A stretch of 64,000 nt of DNA from Duganella aquatilis (GCF_009674565.1 NZ_WKJL01000002.1:186001-250000); one strand, 5' to 3'. Shown: positions 8,691-17,006, counted from the first letter of the stretch. Numbers and translations: made by a program. The notes: a model not told the origin generated them from the sequence alone.

Positions 8691-9905
8691 CTACGCCTTA
8701 AGCAGCGTGAACTGCATAACATCGGTATTTCCGGCCCGGAAAGCGGCTTCGCAATACGCCAGGTAGAACTCCCACGTCAACATGAAGCGGTGATCGAAAC
8801 CTTGCGCCGCCACCGCGCCGCTTTGCAGCAGGAAGCGCTGGCGCCATTGCAGCAAGGTGTCCGCGTAGTCGAGCCCGAAGCGGAATTCGTCCACCACGCG
8901 CAGGCCGTGCTGCGCCGCCATGCGGCGAAATGCCGACGGCGCCGGCAGCATCCCGCCGGGAAAGATGTACTGCTGGATAAAGTCCGTGCCCTGGCGGTAG
9001 CGCGCGAACAGCGCCTCGTCGATCGTGATGGTCTGGATGCAGGCGCGGCCGCCCGGCTTCAGGTTACGCGCCAGGCAGGCGAAATAGTCCGGCCAATAGC
9101 GCTCGCCCACCGCCTCGAACATTTCGATGGAAACGATGGCGTCGAACTGGCCGGCGCAATCGCGGTAGTCGCACAGGCGCAGGTCTGCGCGCTGCGCCAG
9201 GCCGGCGTCAGCCAGGCGCTGGCGCGCATAGCCGAGCTGCTCGGTCGACAAGGTCAGCCCCGTCACGTGCGCCTGCGCTTCGCGCGCCGCCGTCTCCGCA
9301 AAGCCGCCCCAGCCGCAGCCGATTTCCAGCACGCGCGCGCCCGGCTGCAATGCCAGCTGGCCGACAATGCGACGGTACTTGGCCATCTGCCCCGCCGCCA
9401 GGTCGGCGCCGTCGCTGAAGATGGCGCTGGAATAGGTCATCGTCGGATCGAGCCACAGCTGGTAGAAGGCGTTGCCGATGTCGTAGTGCGCATGGATATT
9501 CTTGCGGCTGCCCGCGCGCGAGTTGCGGTGCAGCAGATGCTTGAGCCGATACAGCAGGCTGCCCCACCAACTGCCATACACCATCTCTTCCATCTCGCCG
9601 CGATTGCGTATCAACAGCGCCAGCAGGCCGGCCAGGTTGTCGGTCTTCCACTCGCCGGCGATGAAGGATTCGGCAAAGCCGATATCGCCGCTGCGCAGGG
9701 CCGCGCTGCACGGCTTCCAGCTGACCAGCTCCAGCACGACCGGGAGCGAACCGTCGCCGAACAATTGATGCGAGCCGTCCGGCCGGCGCAGCAGCAAGGC
9801 GCCGTGCTTCAGCCTGCGCAAGGCCTTGATCATCACGCGCGCGACCGCCGGCAGTTTTTCATCGATGGGCAGCGACGTCGGCGCGCGCAGGGACTTGGTA
9901 TTCAT
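8691..9905 (-). CDS. cyclopropane-fatty-acyl-phospholipid synthase-like methyltransferase
   Basis: A 404-residue protein of the CFA synthase family. The C-terminal two thirds hold the SAM-binding motif V-L-E-I-G-C-G-W-G (residues 192-200), preceded by the family's Y-D-I-G-N block (about 141-145). Members methylate or methylenate double bonds of phospholipid acyl chains at the membrane face. It ends a three-gene operon: DUF1365 protein upstream (4-base overlap) and FAD oxidoreductase before that. In Rhodobacter and Pseudomonas, genes of this type respond to singlet oxygen or light and make cyclopropane or methylated/furan fatty acids. Which product is made here cannot be told from sequence. 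Confidence 0.93.
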   Translation of the reverse strand: MNTKSLRAPTSLPIDEKLPAVARVMIKALRRLKHGALLLRRPDGSHQLFGDGSLPVVLELVSWKPCSAALRSGDIGFAESFIAGEWKTDNLAGLLALLIRNRGEMEEMVYGSWWGSLLYRLKHLLHRNSRAGSRKNIHAHYDIGNAFYQLWLDPTMTYSSAIFSDGADLAAGQMAKYRRIVGQLALQPGARVLEIGCGWGGFAETAAREAQAHVTGLTLSTEQLGYARQRLADAGLAQRADLRLCDYRDCAGQFDAIVSIEMFEAVGERYWPDYFACLARNLKPGGRACIQTITIDEALFARYRQGTDFIQQYIFPGGMLPAPSAFRRMAAQHGLRVVDEFRFGLDYADTLLQWRQRFLLQSGAVAAQGFDHRFMLTWEFYLAYCEAAFRAGNTDVMQFTLLKA

Positions 9906-10669
9906 CGGGACACCTTCTGTTGGGGCGGTTCAGGTTTGCGGAAGAACGGCACGCGGCGCAGCCAGAGCCGGAGCGCCTGCCAGTGAATGCGGAACATCAC
10001 GCCGAACGTCATCAGCGGATAAGCGCAGAAAGCGCGCGCCGTGCTGCGGTTGTCGAGCGCAACGGCGCGGCCGGACAGGCTGGTTTCCAGCAGCGGTCCC
10101 AGTTCGTCGTCGTAATCGATGCGCGCCATGCTGCGCTGGCTGCCGCAGTAAAAACGGAAGCGATAGCCGCCCTGCACGTCGCAGAACGGCGACACGTGAA
10201 AGATCTTGCGCGCCGCGAGTTCATCGGCCGCGCTGATCGCGCCGCCCGTCTCCAGCAGATAGCAATGGCGTTCGCCAAAGGTGTTGTGCACATCGGCGAC
10301 GATGGCGCGCAGTGCGCCGTCCGCGCGGTGGCAGAACCAGAACGACACCGGATTGAAGGCATAGCCCAGCACGCGCGGCATGGTCTGCAGCCACACTTCG
10401 CCGTCGGCGTCGCGCACGCCCTCGGCCGCCAGCAGGCCGTCTATCCATTGCAGCAAAGGCTGGCGGCCGTCGCCGTAGTCGCTGTCGTAGAAGGACAGCA
10501 GGTTGCGGCGGTTGCGCGCAAACAGGCGGCAGCCGAAATCGCGCCCGCCCAGCGTCCGCAACGGCAGCCGCACAAAATAGGTCCGATAGCGAAAGCCATG
10601 GCGCACCGGACGCAGGCGCAGGTGCCGCACCTGGCCGAAGCACAGCTGCGGCGTGGCCTCAGGCTGCAC
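9902..10669 (-). CDS. DUF1365 family protein
   Basis: A 255-residue protein of the DUF1365 family, recognised from the N-terminal G-x-V-R-H-L-R-L-R-P-V-R-H-G-F-R-Y segment and the central N-P-V-S-F-W-F-C-H block. The biochemical role of the family is not established. It is almost always found between an FAD amine-oxidase-like protein and a CFA-type methyltransferase, as here, which implies a shared role in modifying membrane lipids. It overlaps the upstream oxidoreductase gene by 11 bases and the downstream methyltransferase by 4, so the three are surely co-translated. Confidence 0.9.
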   Translation of the reverse strand: MQPEATPQLCFGQVRHLRLRPVRHGFRYRTYFVRLPLRTLGGRDFGCRLFARNRRNLLSFYDSDYGDGRQPLLQWIDGLLAAEGVRDADGEVWLQTMPRVLGYAFNPVSFWFCHRADGALRAIVADVHNTFGERHCYLLETGGAISAADELAARKIFHVSPFCDVQGGYRFRFYCGSQRSMARIDYDDELGPLLETSLSGRAVALDNRSTARAFCAYPLMTFGVMFRIHWQALRLWLRRVPFFRKPEPPQQKVSR

Positions 10670-11927
10670 GGGCCACCTGCGCCGCGCGCGAAATGATGGC
10701 CGCCGCCACCGCCAGGCCGGATTTCAGGCCGTCTTCATGGAAGCCGTAGCCGGTCCACGCGCCGGCAAACCAGATGCCGCCGCGTCCCTGCAGTGTATGC
10801 AGGCGGCGCTGCGCCGCCACCGCCGCCTCGTCGAACACCGGATGCGCATACGAGAACTCCTGCAGCACGCACTCCGCGCGCGGCGCGTCGATGGGATTGA
10901 GCGACACGATCAGCGGCTGCTCGAACGGCAGCGGTTGCAGCTTGTTGATCAGGTAGTGCACGCACACGCGCGGATCGGCGCCGCCGCTGCCCTGGTAATT
11001 CCACGCCGACCACGCCTTGCGCTGCGCCGGCAGGCAACTGGTGTCGGTATGCAGCAGCGCGCGATTCGGCTGATAACGCACCGCCGACAGCACGCTACGT
11101 TCGTCGTCGGTGGCGTCGCGCAGCAGCGCCAGCGACTGGTCGCTGTGGCAGGCCAGCACCACCTGGTCGTAGCGCGCGCCGCCCTGCGCGCTGACCAGCG
11201 TCAAGCCCAGCGCATCGCGCGCCACCGACTGCACCGGCGTGTTCAAATACTGCCGGGGCATGGCCGCCAGCAGGCGCCGCACGTATTCGCGCGAACCGCC
11301 GCGCACCGTGTGCCACTGCGGGCGCTGGTTCACTTGCAGCAAGCCGTGGTTATGACAGAACTGTACAAAGCTAGCCAGTGGAAATGCCAGCATCTGCTGC
11401 GCCGGACAGGACCAGATGCACGCCGCCATCGGTAATAAATACCACTGGCGAAACTGTGTGCTGTATCCTTGCGCATCAAGGTAAGATCCCAAGCTGATCT
11501 GTGGTGCGCCGTGATGGACCAGGGCGGTGGCGGCCCGGTTGAAACGCAAAATATCGCGCAGCATGCGCAGGAAAGCGGGCCGCAGCAGATTGCCGCGCTG
11601 GCAGAACACCTGGTCCAGATCGCCGCCGGCCCATTCCAGCATGCGCCCGCCCGCCGGCACTTTGACGGAGAAGCCCATTTCGCTGGGCGCCGTGCTGACG
11701 CCAAGCTCGTCAAACAGCGCCGTCAGCAGCGGATAGGTGCGGTGGTTGAACACCAGGAAACCGGTGTCGACGCCATGGGTGACGCCATCCATCGTCACAT
11801 CCACCGTATGACTATGGCCGCCGAAATGGCTGCCCGCCTCATATAAATGGACGTCATTGCCCGCACGAATCAAGCGATAAGCACAGGAAAGACCGGAAAT
11901 TCCGCTGCCTACAACAGCTATCTTCAT
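10659..11927 (-). CDS. FAD-dependent oxidoreductase, amine-oxidase/desaturase-like
   Basis: A 422-residue flavoprotein. The N terminus is a Rossmann dinucleotide-binding motif, V-V-G-S-G-I-S-G-L (residues 5-13), followed by the acidic residue ending beta-2 (Y-E-A). The family is annotated as NAD(P)-binding amine oxidase and is related to phytoene-type desaturases. It is first in the operon with DUF1365 and the CFA-like methyltransferase, so I infer it oxidises or desaturates a methylated acyl chain. The gene starts 254 bases from the divergent B12/MerR regulator, and one copy of the repeated operator-like motif lies 27 bases upstream of its start codon. Confidence 0.9.
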   Translation of the reverse strand: MKIAVVGSGISGLSCAYRLIRAGNDVHLYEAGSHFGGHSHTVDVTMDGVTHGVDTGFLVFNHRTYPLLTALFDELGVSTAPSEMGFSVKVPAGGRMLEWAGGDLDQVFCQRGNLLRPAFLRMLRDILRFNRAATALVHHGAPQISLGSYLDAQGYSTQFRQWYLLPMAACIWSCPAQQMLAFPLASFVQFCHNHGLLQVNQRPQWHTVRGGSREYVRRLLAAMPRQYLNTPVQSVARDALGLTLVSAQGGARYDQVVLACHSDQSLALLRDATDDERSVLSAVRYQPNRALLHTDTSCLPAQRKAWSAWNYQGSGGADPRVCVHYLINKLQPLPFEQPLIVSLNPIDAPRAECVLQEFSYAHPVFDEAAVAAQRRLHTLQGRGGIWFAGAWTGYGFHEDGLKSGLAVAAAIISRAAQVARAA

Positions 11928-11953
11928 TATTTTTCACCTAAACAAAATATTTT

Positions 11954-11965
11954 TGTCCTGGACAA
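11954..11965. promoter_or_regulatory. operator-like motif, copy 1
   Basis: TGTCCTGGACAA, an inverted repeat (TTGTCC-T-GGACAA including the base at 11953). The same 12-mer with one change recurs at 12016. It lies just upstream of the oxidoreductase start codon, so a bound protein could block that promoter. The divergent CarH/LitR-type regulator is the obvious candidate. Confidence 0.5.
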
Positions 11966-12015
11966 ATGCAGAGCAAAAACGATATTCAGTTAAATAGTTC
12001 TAGATGTCAACTGTG

Positions 12016-12027
12016 TGTCGTGGACAA
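12016..12027. promoter_or_regulatory. operator-like motif, copy 2
   Basis: TGTCGTGGACAA, the second copy, differing from copy 1 at one base and centred 62 bases away. The distance is close to six helical turns, so two sites could be bound on the same face. A further TGTC half site lies at 12005-12008. Confidence 0.5.
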
Positions 12028-12180
12028 GCAGTTTCGCCATAACTTATACGCATCAAACGCTGTTTTGGATGCGTTACTTTCGCGTCAAAATCGGCTGTAA
12101 AATGACGGGCGCTACCTGTGCACCCGAACCCTGTGCCCAACCCTCGTGACTGCCCCAAACCCGCAGCCGCCTATTGCCTG

Positions 12181-13125
12181 ATGACTAATACAGTTTCCTC
12201 ACAACCAGTTCCTAGCACCATCAGCGACGTCGAACGCGACACCGGCGTGGCCAAGGAAACCCTGCGCGTGTGGGAGCGCCGTTACGACTTTCCGCAGCCG
12301 CTGCGCGATCCCAATGGCGAACGGGTCTACCCGATCGAGCAGGTCCACAAGCTGCGCCTGGTGAAACGCCTGATCGACCTCGGTTTCCGTCCCGGCAAGG
12401 TGATCCAGTTCAGCACCGCCGAATTGCAGGCCCTGACCGGCAAGGCCAGCGGCCGCACCGGGCCGGCAGCGCCGGCGCCCGAGCTGCAAACCTATCTCGA
12501 CTTGTGCAAAAGCCACCAGATGGAAGCCATGCGCCGCAAGCTGTCGCAGGCGCTGCTGATGATGGGCTTGAAGAGCTTCGTGATCGAGCTGGTGGCACCG
12601 CTGACCGCGCTGATCGGCGAAGCCTGGGCCAGCGGCCAGCTGGCCACGTTCGAGGAACACTTGTATACCGAGTCGCTGACGGTGGTGATGCGCAGCGCCA
12701 TCTTCGCCATGCCGCAGGCCAACGCCAACAATGTCGGCGCGCCGCGCATCCTGCTGACCACGCTGCCGCAGGAACGCCACGGCCTGGGCCTGCTGATGGC
12801 CGAGGCCATGTGCGTGGCCGAAGGCGCGCACTGCATTTCGCTGGGCGTGCAGACGCCGCTGCTGGATATCGTGGAAGCGGCGCGCGTGCAGCGGGTCGAC
12901 ATCATTGCGCTGTCGTTCTCGGTGGCGATGAATCCGCGCCAGGTGCTGGATGGCCTGGCCGAGCTGCATACCCGCCTGGCCGGTTGTGCCGATCTGTGGG
13001 CGGGCGGTAATAATGCGGCGCTGAAGCGGCGCAAGCCGGCGTATGTGCGGGTGTTCGAGCTGGCTGATCTGGCCAAGGCGATCGGCGAGTGGCGGGCGCG
13101 TCACGCGGGTCTGCCGGCCGCGTAA
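12181..13125 (+). CDS. MerR regulator with B12-binding domain, CarH/LitR type
   Basis: A 314-residue transcription factor. Residues about 8-75 form a MerR winged helix (E-T-L-R-V-W-E-R-R-Y). A helical-bundle domain follows with the adenosylcobalamin-pocket signature W-x9-E-H (W149, E159, H160), and then a B12-binding Rossmann domain with E-x-H-x-x-G (E198, H200, G203), where H200 should ligate cobalt. This architecture defines the CarH/LitR light-sensing repressors, which release DNA when light breaks the Co-C bond. The residue after W149 is alanine, whereas CarH of Thermus has histidine there. The ATG at 12181 has no good RBS; an in-frame GTG at 12118 is the alternative start. Confidence 0.9.
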   Translation: MTNTVSSQPVPSTISDVERDTGVAKETLRVWERRYDFPQPLRDPNGERVYPIEQVHKLRLVKRLIDLGFRPGKVIQFSTAELQALTGKASGRTGPAAPAPELQTYLDLCKSHQMEAMRRKLSQALLMMGLKSFVIELVAPLTALIGEAWASGQLATFEEHLYTESLTVVMRSAIFAMPQANANNVGAPRILLTTLPQERHGLGLLMAEAMCVAEGAHCISLGVQTPLLDIVEAARVQRVDIIALSFSVAMNPRQVLDGLAELHTRLAGCADLWAGGNNAALKRRKPAYVRVFELADLAKAIGEWRARHAGLPAA

Positions 13126-13149
13126 GCACCCCGCACGACGGTCCGCTGC

Positions 13150-13179
13150 GGGGTCTGACCCCGTACGGGGTCAGACCCC
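13150..13179. repeat. perfect palindrome with GGGGTC ends, REP-like
   Basis: Arms at 13150-13162 and 13167-13179 are perfect inverted copies of GGGGTCTGACCCC around a GTAC centre, so the whole 30 bases read the same on both strands. It lies between the MerR gene and ftsY, where it may also stop transcription. The GGGGTCAG ending is shared with the hairpins at 48980 and 53093. Confidence 0.8.
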
Positions 13180-13253
13180 TCTATGGTAGTGCGGGTTGAC
13201 GCTCTGGTAGAATGGGCAAACTTTGTGCTGGCCAGCACCCCTACTCAATATCC

Positions 13254-14282
13254 ATGTTCAGCTTCTTCAAGAAAAAACCTGTCGCTCCCGAAGCGCCTGC
13301 GGCGCCTGTCGTCGCCCCTGCTCCCGTAGCCGCCCCCGCGCCCGACCTCCCCGACCTGCTGCCGATCGAAGAACCGGCGGAGAAAAAACAATCGTGGATG
13401 GCGCGCCTGAAGGCCGGCCTGTCGAAAACCTCCAACAACCTGTCGGTGCTGTTCGTCGGCGCCAAGATCGACGACGACCTGTACGACGAACTGGAAGCCG
13501 CGCTGCTGATGGCCGACGCCGGCGTCGACGCCACCACCTATCTGCTGGACGCCCTCAAGCGCAAGGTCAAGGAAGACAAGCTGCTCGACGCCGCCGCCGT
13601 CAAGGCCGCGCTGAAACAGCTGCTGATCGAACTGCTGACGCCGCTGCAGCGTCCCTTCGAACTGGGCCGCCACACGCCAACCGTGATGATGATCTCCGGC
13701 GTCAACGGCGCCGGCAAGACCACCACCATCGGCAAGCTGGCCAAGCACATGCAGACCCACGGCCAGTCGGTGCTGCTGGCCGCCGGCGACACCTTCCGCG
13801 CCGCCGCCCGCGAGCAACTGATGGTCTGGGGCCAGCGCAACAACATCACCGTGATCTCGCAAGCCTCGGGCGACCCGGCCGCCGTGTCGTTCGACGCCGT
13901 GCAGTCCGGCAAGGCCAAGGGCATGGACGTGGTCATGATCGACACCGCCGGCCGCCTGCCGACCCAGCTGCACCTGATGGAAGAGCTGAAAAAAGTCCAG
14001 CGCGTGCTCGGCAAGGGCATGGACGGCGCACCGCACGAAACTCTGCTGGTGATCGACGGCAATACCGGGCAAAATGCGCTGGCGCAAGTGAAAGCCTTCG
14101 ACGACGCCCTCAAGCTGACCGGCCTGGTGATCACCAAGCTGGACGGCACCGCCAAGGGCGGCGTGCTGGCGGCCATCGCGCGCGTGCGGCCGGTGCCGGT
14201 GTACTTCATCGGCGTGGGCGAGAAGATTGAAGACCTGCAGCCCTTCGTGGCTGCCGAATTTGTAGAAGCACTGCTTGGCTAA
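13254..14282 (+). CDS. ftsY: signal recognition particle receptor FtsY
   Basis: A 342-residue SRP-family GTPase that docks ribosome-SRP complexes at the inner membrane. A short, alanine/proline-rich acidic N-terminal segment (about 1-45) precedes the NG domain. G1 is G-V-N-G-A-G-K-T (about 149-156), followed by D-T-F-R-A-A-A-x-E-Q-L, G3 D-T-A-G-R, and the guanine-binding T-K-L-D with G-T-A-K-G-G. The start is the ATG at 13254, which gives the expected M-F-S-F-F-K-K-K membrane-binding N terminus; its RBS is weak. It heads the conserved ftsY-ftsE-ftsX-rpoH order. Confidence 0.98.
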   Translation: MFSFFKKKPVAPEAPAAPVVAPAPVAAPAPDLPDLLPIEEPAEKKQSWMARLKAGLSKTSNNLSVLFVGAKIDDDLYDELEAALLMADAGVDATTYLLDALKRKVKEDKLLDAAAVKAALKQLLIELLTPLQRPFELGRHTPTVMMISGVNGAGKTTTIGKLAKHMQTHGQSVLLAAGDTFRAAAREQLMVWGQRNNITVISQASGDPAAVSFDAVQSGKAKGMDVVMIDTAGRLPTQLHLMEELKKVQRVLGKGMDGAPHETLLVIDGNTGQNALAQVKAFDDALKLTGLVITKLDGTAKGGVLAAIARVRPVPVYFIGVGEKIEDLQPFVAAEFVEALLG

Positions 14283-14301
14283 CCAACATCACCAGACCTC
14301 T

Positions 14302-14958
14302 ATGATCGAATTCCGGAACGTCTCGAAACAATACTCTTCCGAAGTGATGGCGCTGCGCGACATCTCGCTGACGGTCGAAAAAGGCGAACTGGTCTTTCTG
14401 GCGGGTCCATCCGGCGCCGGCAAATCCACCCTGATGAAAATGATTGCCGCCATGGAACGCCCGAGTTCCGGGCAGGTGATCGTCAACGGCCAGGACATCG
14501 CCCGCATCAAGCCGTCCGCCGTGCCCTTCCTGCGCCGCAACCTGGGCCTGATCTTCCAGCAACAGCGGCTGCTGACCGACCGCACCGTGCTGGCCAACGT
14601 CATGCTGCCGCTGCTGGTCACCGGCGCCTCGAAGACGCAGGCCGAGCAGCGCGCCCGCGCCGCCCTCGACAAGGTCGGCCTGGGCGACCGCGCCAATGCC
14701 CAGCCGCTGGCCTTGTCCGGCGGCGAGCAGCAGCGCGTGTCGATCGCGCGCGCCATCGTCAACCGTCCGCAGGTGATCCTGGCCGACGAACCGACCGCCA
14801 ACCTGGACCGCGCCAGCGCCAACAAGGTGCTGGACGCGCTGAAGGCCTTCAACTCGGTCGGCGTCACCTGCCTGATCTCCAGCCATGACGAGGTGATGCT
14901 GGACGCCGCCGCGCGCGTCATCCATCTCAACCAGGGCCAGGTGGAGGTGCCGGCATGA
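14302..14958 (+). CDS. ftsE: cell division ATP-binding protein FtsE
   Basis: A 218-residue ABC ATPase of standard FtsE length. Walker A is G-P-S-G-A-G-K-S (residues 35-42), the signature is L-S-G-G-E-Q-Q-R, and Walker B is V-I-L-A-D-E-P-T. FtsE partners FtsX at the septum and links ATP hydrolysis to activation of periplasmic cell-wall hydrolases. The ATG at 14302 gives the canonical M-I-E-F start; an in-frame TTG at 14275 inside ftsY is less likely. The stop overlaps the ftsX start by 4 bases. Confidence 0.97.
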   Translation: MIEFRNVSKQYSSEVMALRDISLTVEKGELVFLAGPSGAGKSTLMKMIAAMERPSSGQVIVNGQDIARIKPSAVPFLRRNLGLIFQQQRLLTDRTVLANVMLPLLVTGASKTQAEQRARAALDKVGLGDRANAQPLALSGGEQQRVSIARAIVNRPQVILADEPTANLDRASANKVLDALKAFNSVGVTCLISSHDEVMLDAAARVIHLNQGQVEVPA

Positions 14959-15875
14959 CGTACTGGTTCCGCCAACACCGCTACGCCCTGTCCGCCGCGC
15001 TGGTGCACCTGCGCCGCTCGCCGGGCGGTTTCCTGTTCAATATATTAGTGGTCGCCATCGCGCTGGCCCTGCCCTTCATGGGCGTGACGCTGCTCGACAA
15101 TGTGCGGCCGATGTCGGAATCGCTGTCGGTCGATCCGGAAATCAGCATCTTCCTGAAGCAGGACACGCCGCGCGACCAGGCCGAGGCGCTGGCCGTGCAG
15201 CTGCGCCAGACCGTGCGCGACAAGCAGGCCAAGATCGTCTTCACGCCGCGTGAAAAAGCGCTGGAAAACCTGAAGGACAAGAACGGCCTGGCCGACGTGC
15301 TGGCCACCCTGGGCGACAACCCGCTGCCGGACAGCTATGTGCTGAAGCTGGACGCCTTCCGCAACGCCCAGGCCGGCGGCGACGTCGACCAGCTGGCCGA
15401 GCAGATCCGCGCCTTGCCGGGCGTCGACACGGTGCAGGTCGATTCGGCCTGGGTCAAGCGCCTGGCCGCGCTGATCAATATCCTGCGGCTGGCGCTGCTG
15501 CTGCTGGCGGCCACGCTGGGCACGGTGGTGGTGGCGGTGATTTTCAACACCATCCGCCTGCAGGTGATGACCCAGCGCGAGGAAATCCTGGTGTCCAAGC
15601 TGATCGGCGCGACCGACAGCTTCATCCACCGCCCCTTTTATTACACCGGCGCCCTGCTGGGCCTGTGCGCCGGCGCGCTGGCGCTGGGCGCGGTGACCCT
15701 GGCGCTGCGTCCGCTGAACACAGCGATTGCCGAATTTGCAAGGCTGTACGCCTCGGAATTCCAGCTGGCGCCGCTGCCGCCGGTGGCCATCGCCGCGCTG
15801 CTGGCGCTGTCCGCCGGCCTCGGCCTGATCGCCGCGCGCCTGTCCGTCACCCGCCATACCGCCCGCCTCAACTGA
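14955..15875 (+). CDS. ftsX: cell division protein FtsX
   Basis: A 306-residue permease-like partner of FtsE. A cytoplasmic N terminus leads into transmembrane helix 1 (about residues 25-45). A periplasmic domain of roughly 110 residues follows, then three C-terminal transmembrane helices (about 175-200, 225-250 and 275-297). The M-T-Q-R-E-E-I-x-V-S-K-L-I-G-A motif between helices 2 and 3 is characteristic of FtsX. The start overlaps ftsE (ATGA), so the two are co-translated. Confidence 0.97.
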   Translation: MTYWFRQHRYALSAALVHLRRSPGGFLFNILVVAIALALPFMGVTLLDNVRPMSESLSVDPEISIFLKQDTPRDQAEALAVQLRQTVRDKQAKIVFTPREKALENLKDKNGLADVLATLGDNPLPDSYVLKLDAFRNAQAGGDVDQLAEQIRALPGVDTVQVDSAWVKRLAALINILRLALLLLAATLGTVVVAVIFNTIRLQVMTQREEILVSKLIGATDSFIHRPFYYTGALLGLCAGALALGAVTLALRPLNTAIAEFARLYASEFQLAPLPPVAIAALLALSAGLGLIAARLSVTRHTARLN

Positions 15876-15887
15876 GTCCGCCAGACC

Positions 15888-15911
15888 GTTCCGTGCGTCC
15901 GCGCACGGAAC
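15888..15911 (+). terminator. hairpin after ftsX
   Basis: GTTCCGTGCG and CGCACGGAAC form a 10-base stem with loop TCCG, starting 13 bases after the ftsX stop. No T-run follows, so termination efficiency is uncertain. Confidence 0.5.
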
Positions 15912-15992
15912 CGGCCCTCCCTTCGGCCTAGCATGCTTTCATTGTTAAGCCCTCCCTAAGATCCATCGCGCATTCTTAATACAACGGAAGTC

Positions 15993-16014
15993 CCGATAGT
16001 ATTTTTACTATCGG
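15993..16014 (+). other. hairpin upstream of the rpoH promoter
   Basis: CCGATAGTA-TTTT-TACTATCGG is a perfect 9-base stem with a T4 loop, 19 bases before the CIRCE element. It may end read-through from ftsX or be part of rpoH control. No function can be assigned. Confidence 0.45.
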
Positions 16015-16033
16015 ACCCATTTATTTTGGATGA

Positions 16034-16063
16034 TTGGCACTCAACGACAGAGAGTGCTAATAT
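16034..16063 (+). promoter_or_regulatory. CIRCE operator (HrcA) overlapping the rpoH promoter
   Basis: TTGGCACTC (16034-16042), nine bases, then GAGTGCTAA (16052-16060). This matches the CIRCE consensus TTAGCACTC-N9-GAGTGCTAA at 17 of 18 arm positions. TTGGCA (16034-16039) and TAATAT (16058-16063) with an 18-base spacer make a good sigma-70 promoter that the operator covers. HrcA repression of rpoH is thus directly suggested. Confidence 0.88.
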
Positions 16064-16118
16064 ATGTCCGACAGAGTACATAAGTGCTCATAAGCAATCA
16101 CAAGCGAAGGAAACGAAA

Positions 16119-17006
16119 ATGACTATGATGTCCGTGGTACCTGCGAAAAACAGTGCTCTGGGACTCGGGTTTAGTGGCAACCTGGGTAACCTGGATGCCT
16201 ACATTTCGGCCGTCAATCGCCTGCCGATGCTGACGCACGACGAAGAAATTTCCCTGGGCAAACGCCTGAAGGACCAGAACGACCTGGGCGCCGCCGAACG
16301 GCTGGTGATGTCCCACCTGCGTCTGGTGGTCTCGATCGCCCGTGGCTATCTGGGCTATGGCCTGCCGCACGGCGACCTGATCCAGGAAGGCAATATCGGC
16401 CTGATGAAGGCAGTCAAGCGCTTCGACCCTGACCAGGGCGTGCGTCTGGTGTCCTACGCCATGCACTGGATCAAGGCCGAGATGCATGAATACATCCTGA
16501 AGAACTGGCGTCTGGTCAAAGTGGCAACGACCAAGGCCCAGCGCAAGCTGTTCTTCAACCTGCGCAGCCACAAGACCGGCCTGGACGCGATGACGCCTGC
16601 CCAGATCGATCAACTGGCCAAGACGCTGGACGTCAAGCGCGAGGAAGTGATCGAGATGGAAACGCGCCTGAGCGGCCGCGACATCGCGCTGGAATCGCCT
16701 ACCGATGATGAAGATGACAAGTTCGCGCCGATCGCTTACCTGTCGTCCGAAGCCTCGGAGCCGACCCGCGTGCTGGAAGCCGAACAGGTGACCCGCCTGC
16801 AATCGGAAGGCCTGGAAGAAGCGTTGAGCAAGCTCGACGCCCGTTCGCGCCGCATCATCGAAGCGCGCTGGCTGGCCAACGACGACGGTTCCGGCGCGAC
16901 GCTGCACACGCTGGCGGAAGAGTTCGGCGTATCGGCCGAGCGCATCCGCCAGATCGAGGCTGCTGCTTTGAAGAAAATGAAAGGCGCGCTGGCCGCTTAC
17001 GTCTAA
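16119..17006 (+). CDS. rpoH: RNA polymerase heat-shock sigma factor RpoH
   Basis: A 295-residue sigma-32. It contains the RpoH-specific box Q-R-K-L-F-F-N-L-R (residues 141-149), a conserved region 2 (D-L-I-Q-E-G-N-I-G-L-M-K-A-V, R-x-V-S-Y-A-M-H-W-I) and a region 4 helix-turn-helix (E-F-G-V-S-A-E-R-I-R-Q-I-E). It directs transcription of chaperone and protease genes. The ATG at 16119 is preceded by GAAGGAAA; the open frame extends further upstream, but through the CIRCE and promoter. A strong terminator follows. Confidence 0.98.
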   Translation: MTMMSVVPAKNSALGLGFSGNLGNLDAYISAVNRLPMLTHDEEISLGKRLKDQNDLGAAERLVMSHLRLVVSIARGYLGYGLPHGDLIQEGNIGLMKAVKRFDPDQGVRLVSYAMHWIKAEMHEYILKNWRLVKVATTKAQRKLFFNLRSHKTGLDAMTPAQIDQLAKTLDVKREEVIEMETRLSGRDIALESPTDDEDDKFAPIAYLSSEASEPTRVLEAEQVTRLQSEGLEEALSKLDARSRRIIEARWLANDDGSGATLHTLAEEFGVSAERIRQIEAAALKKMKGALAAYV

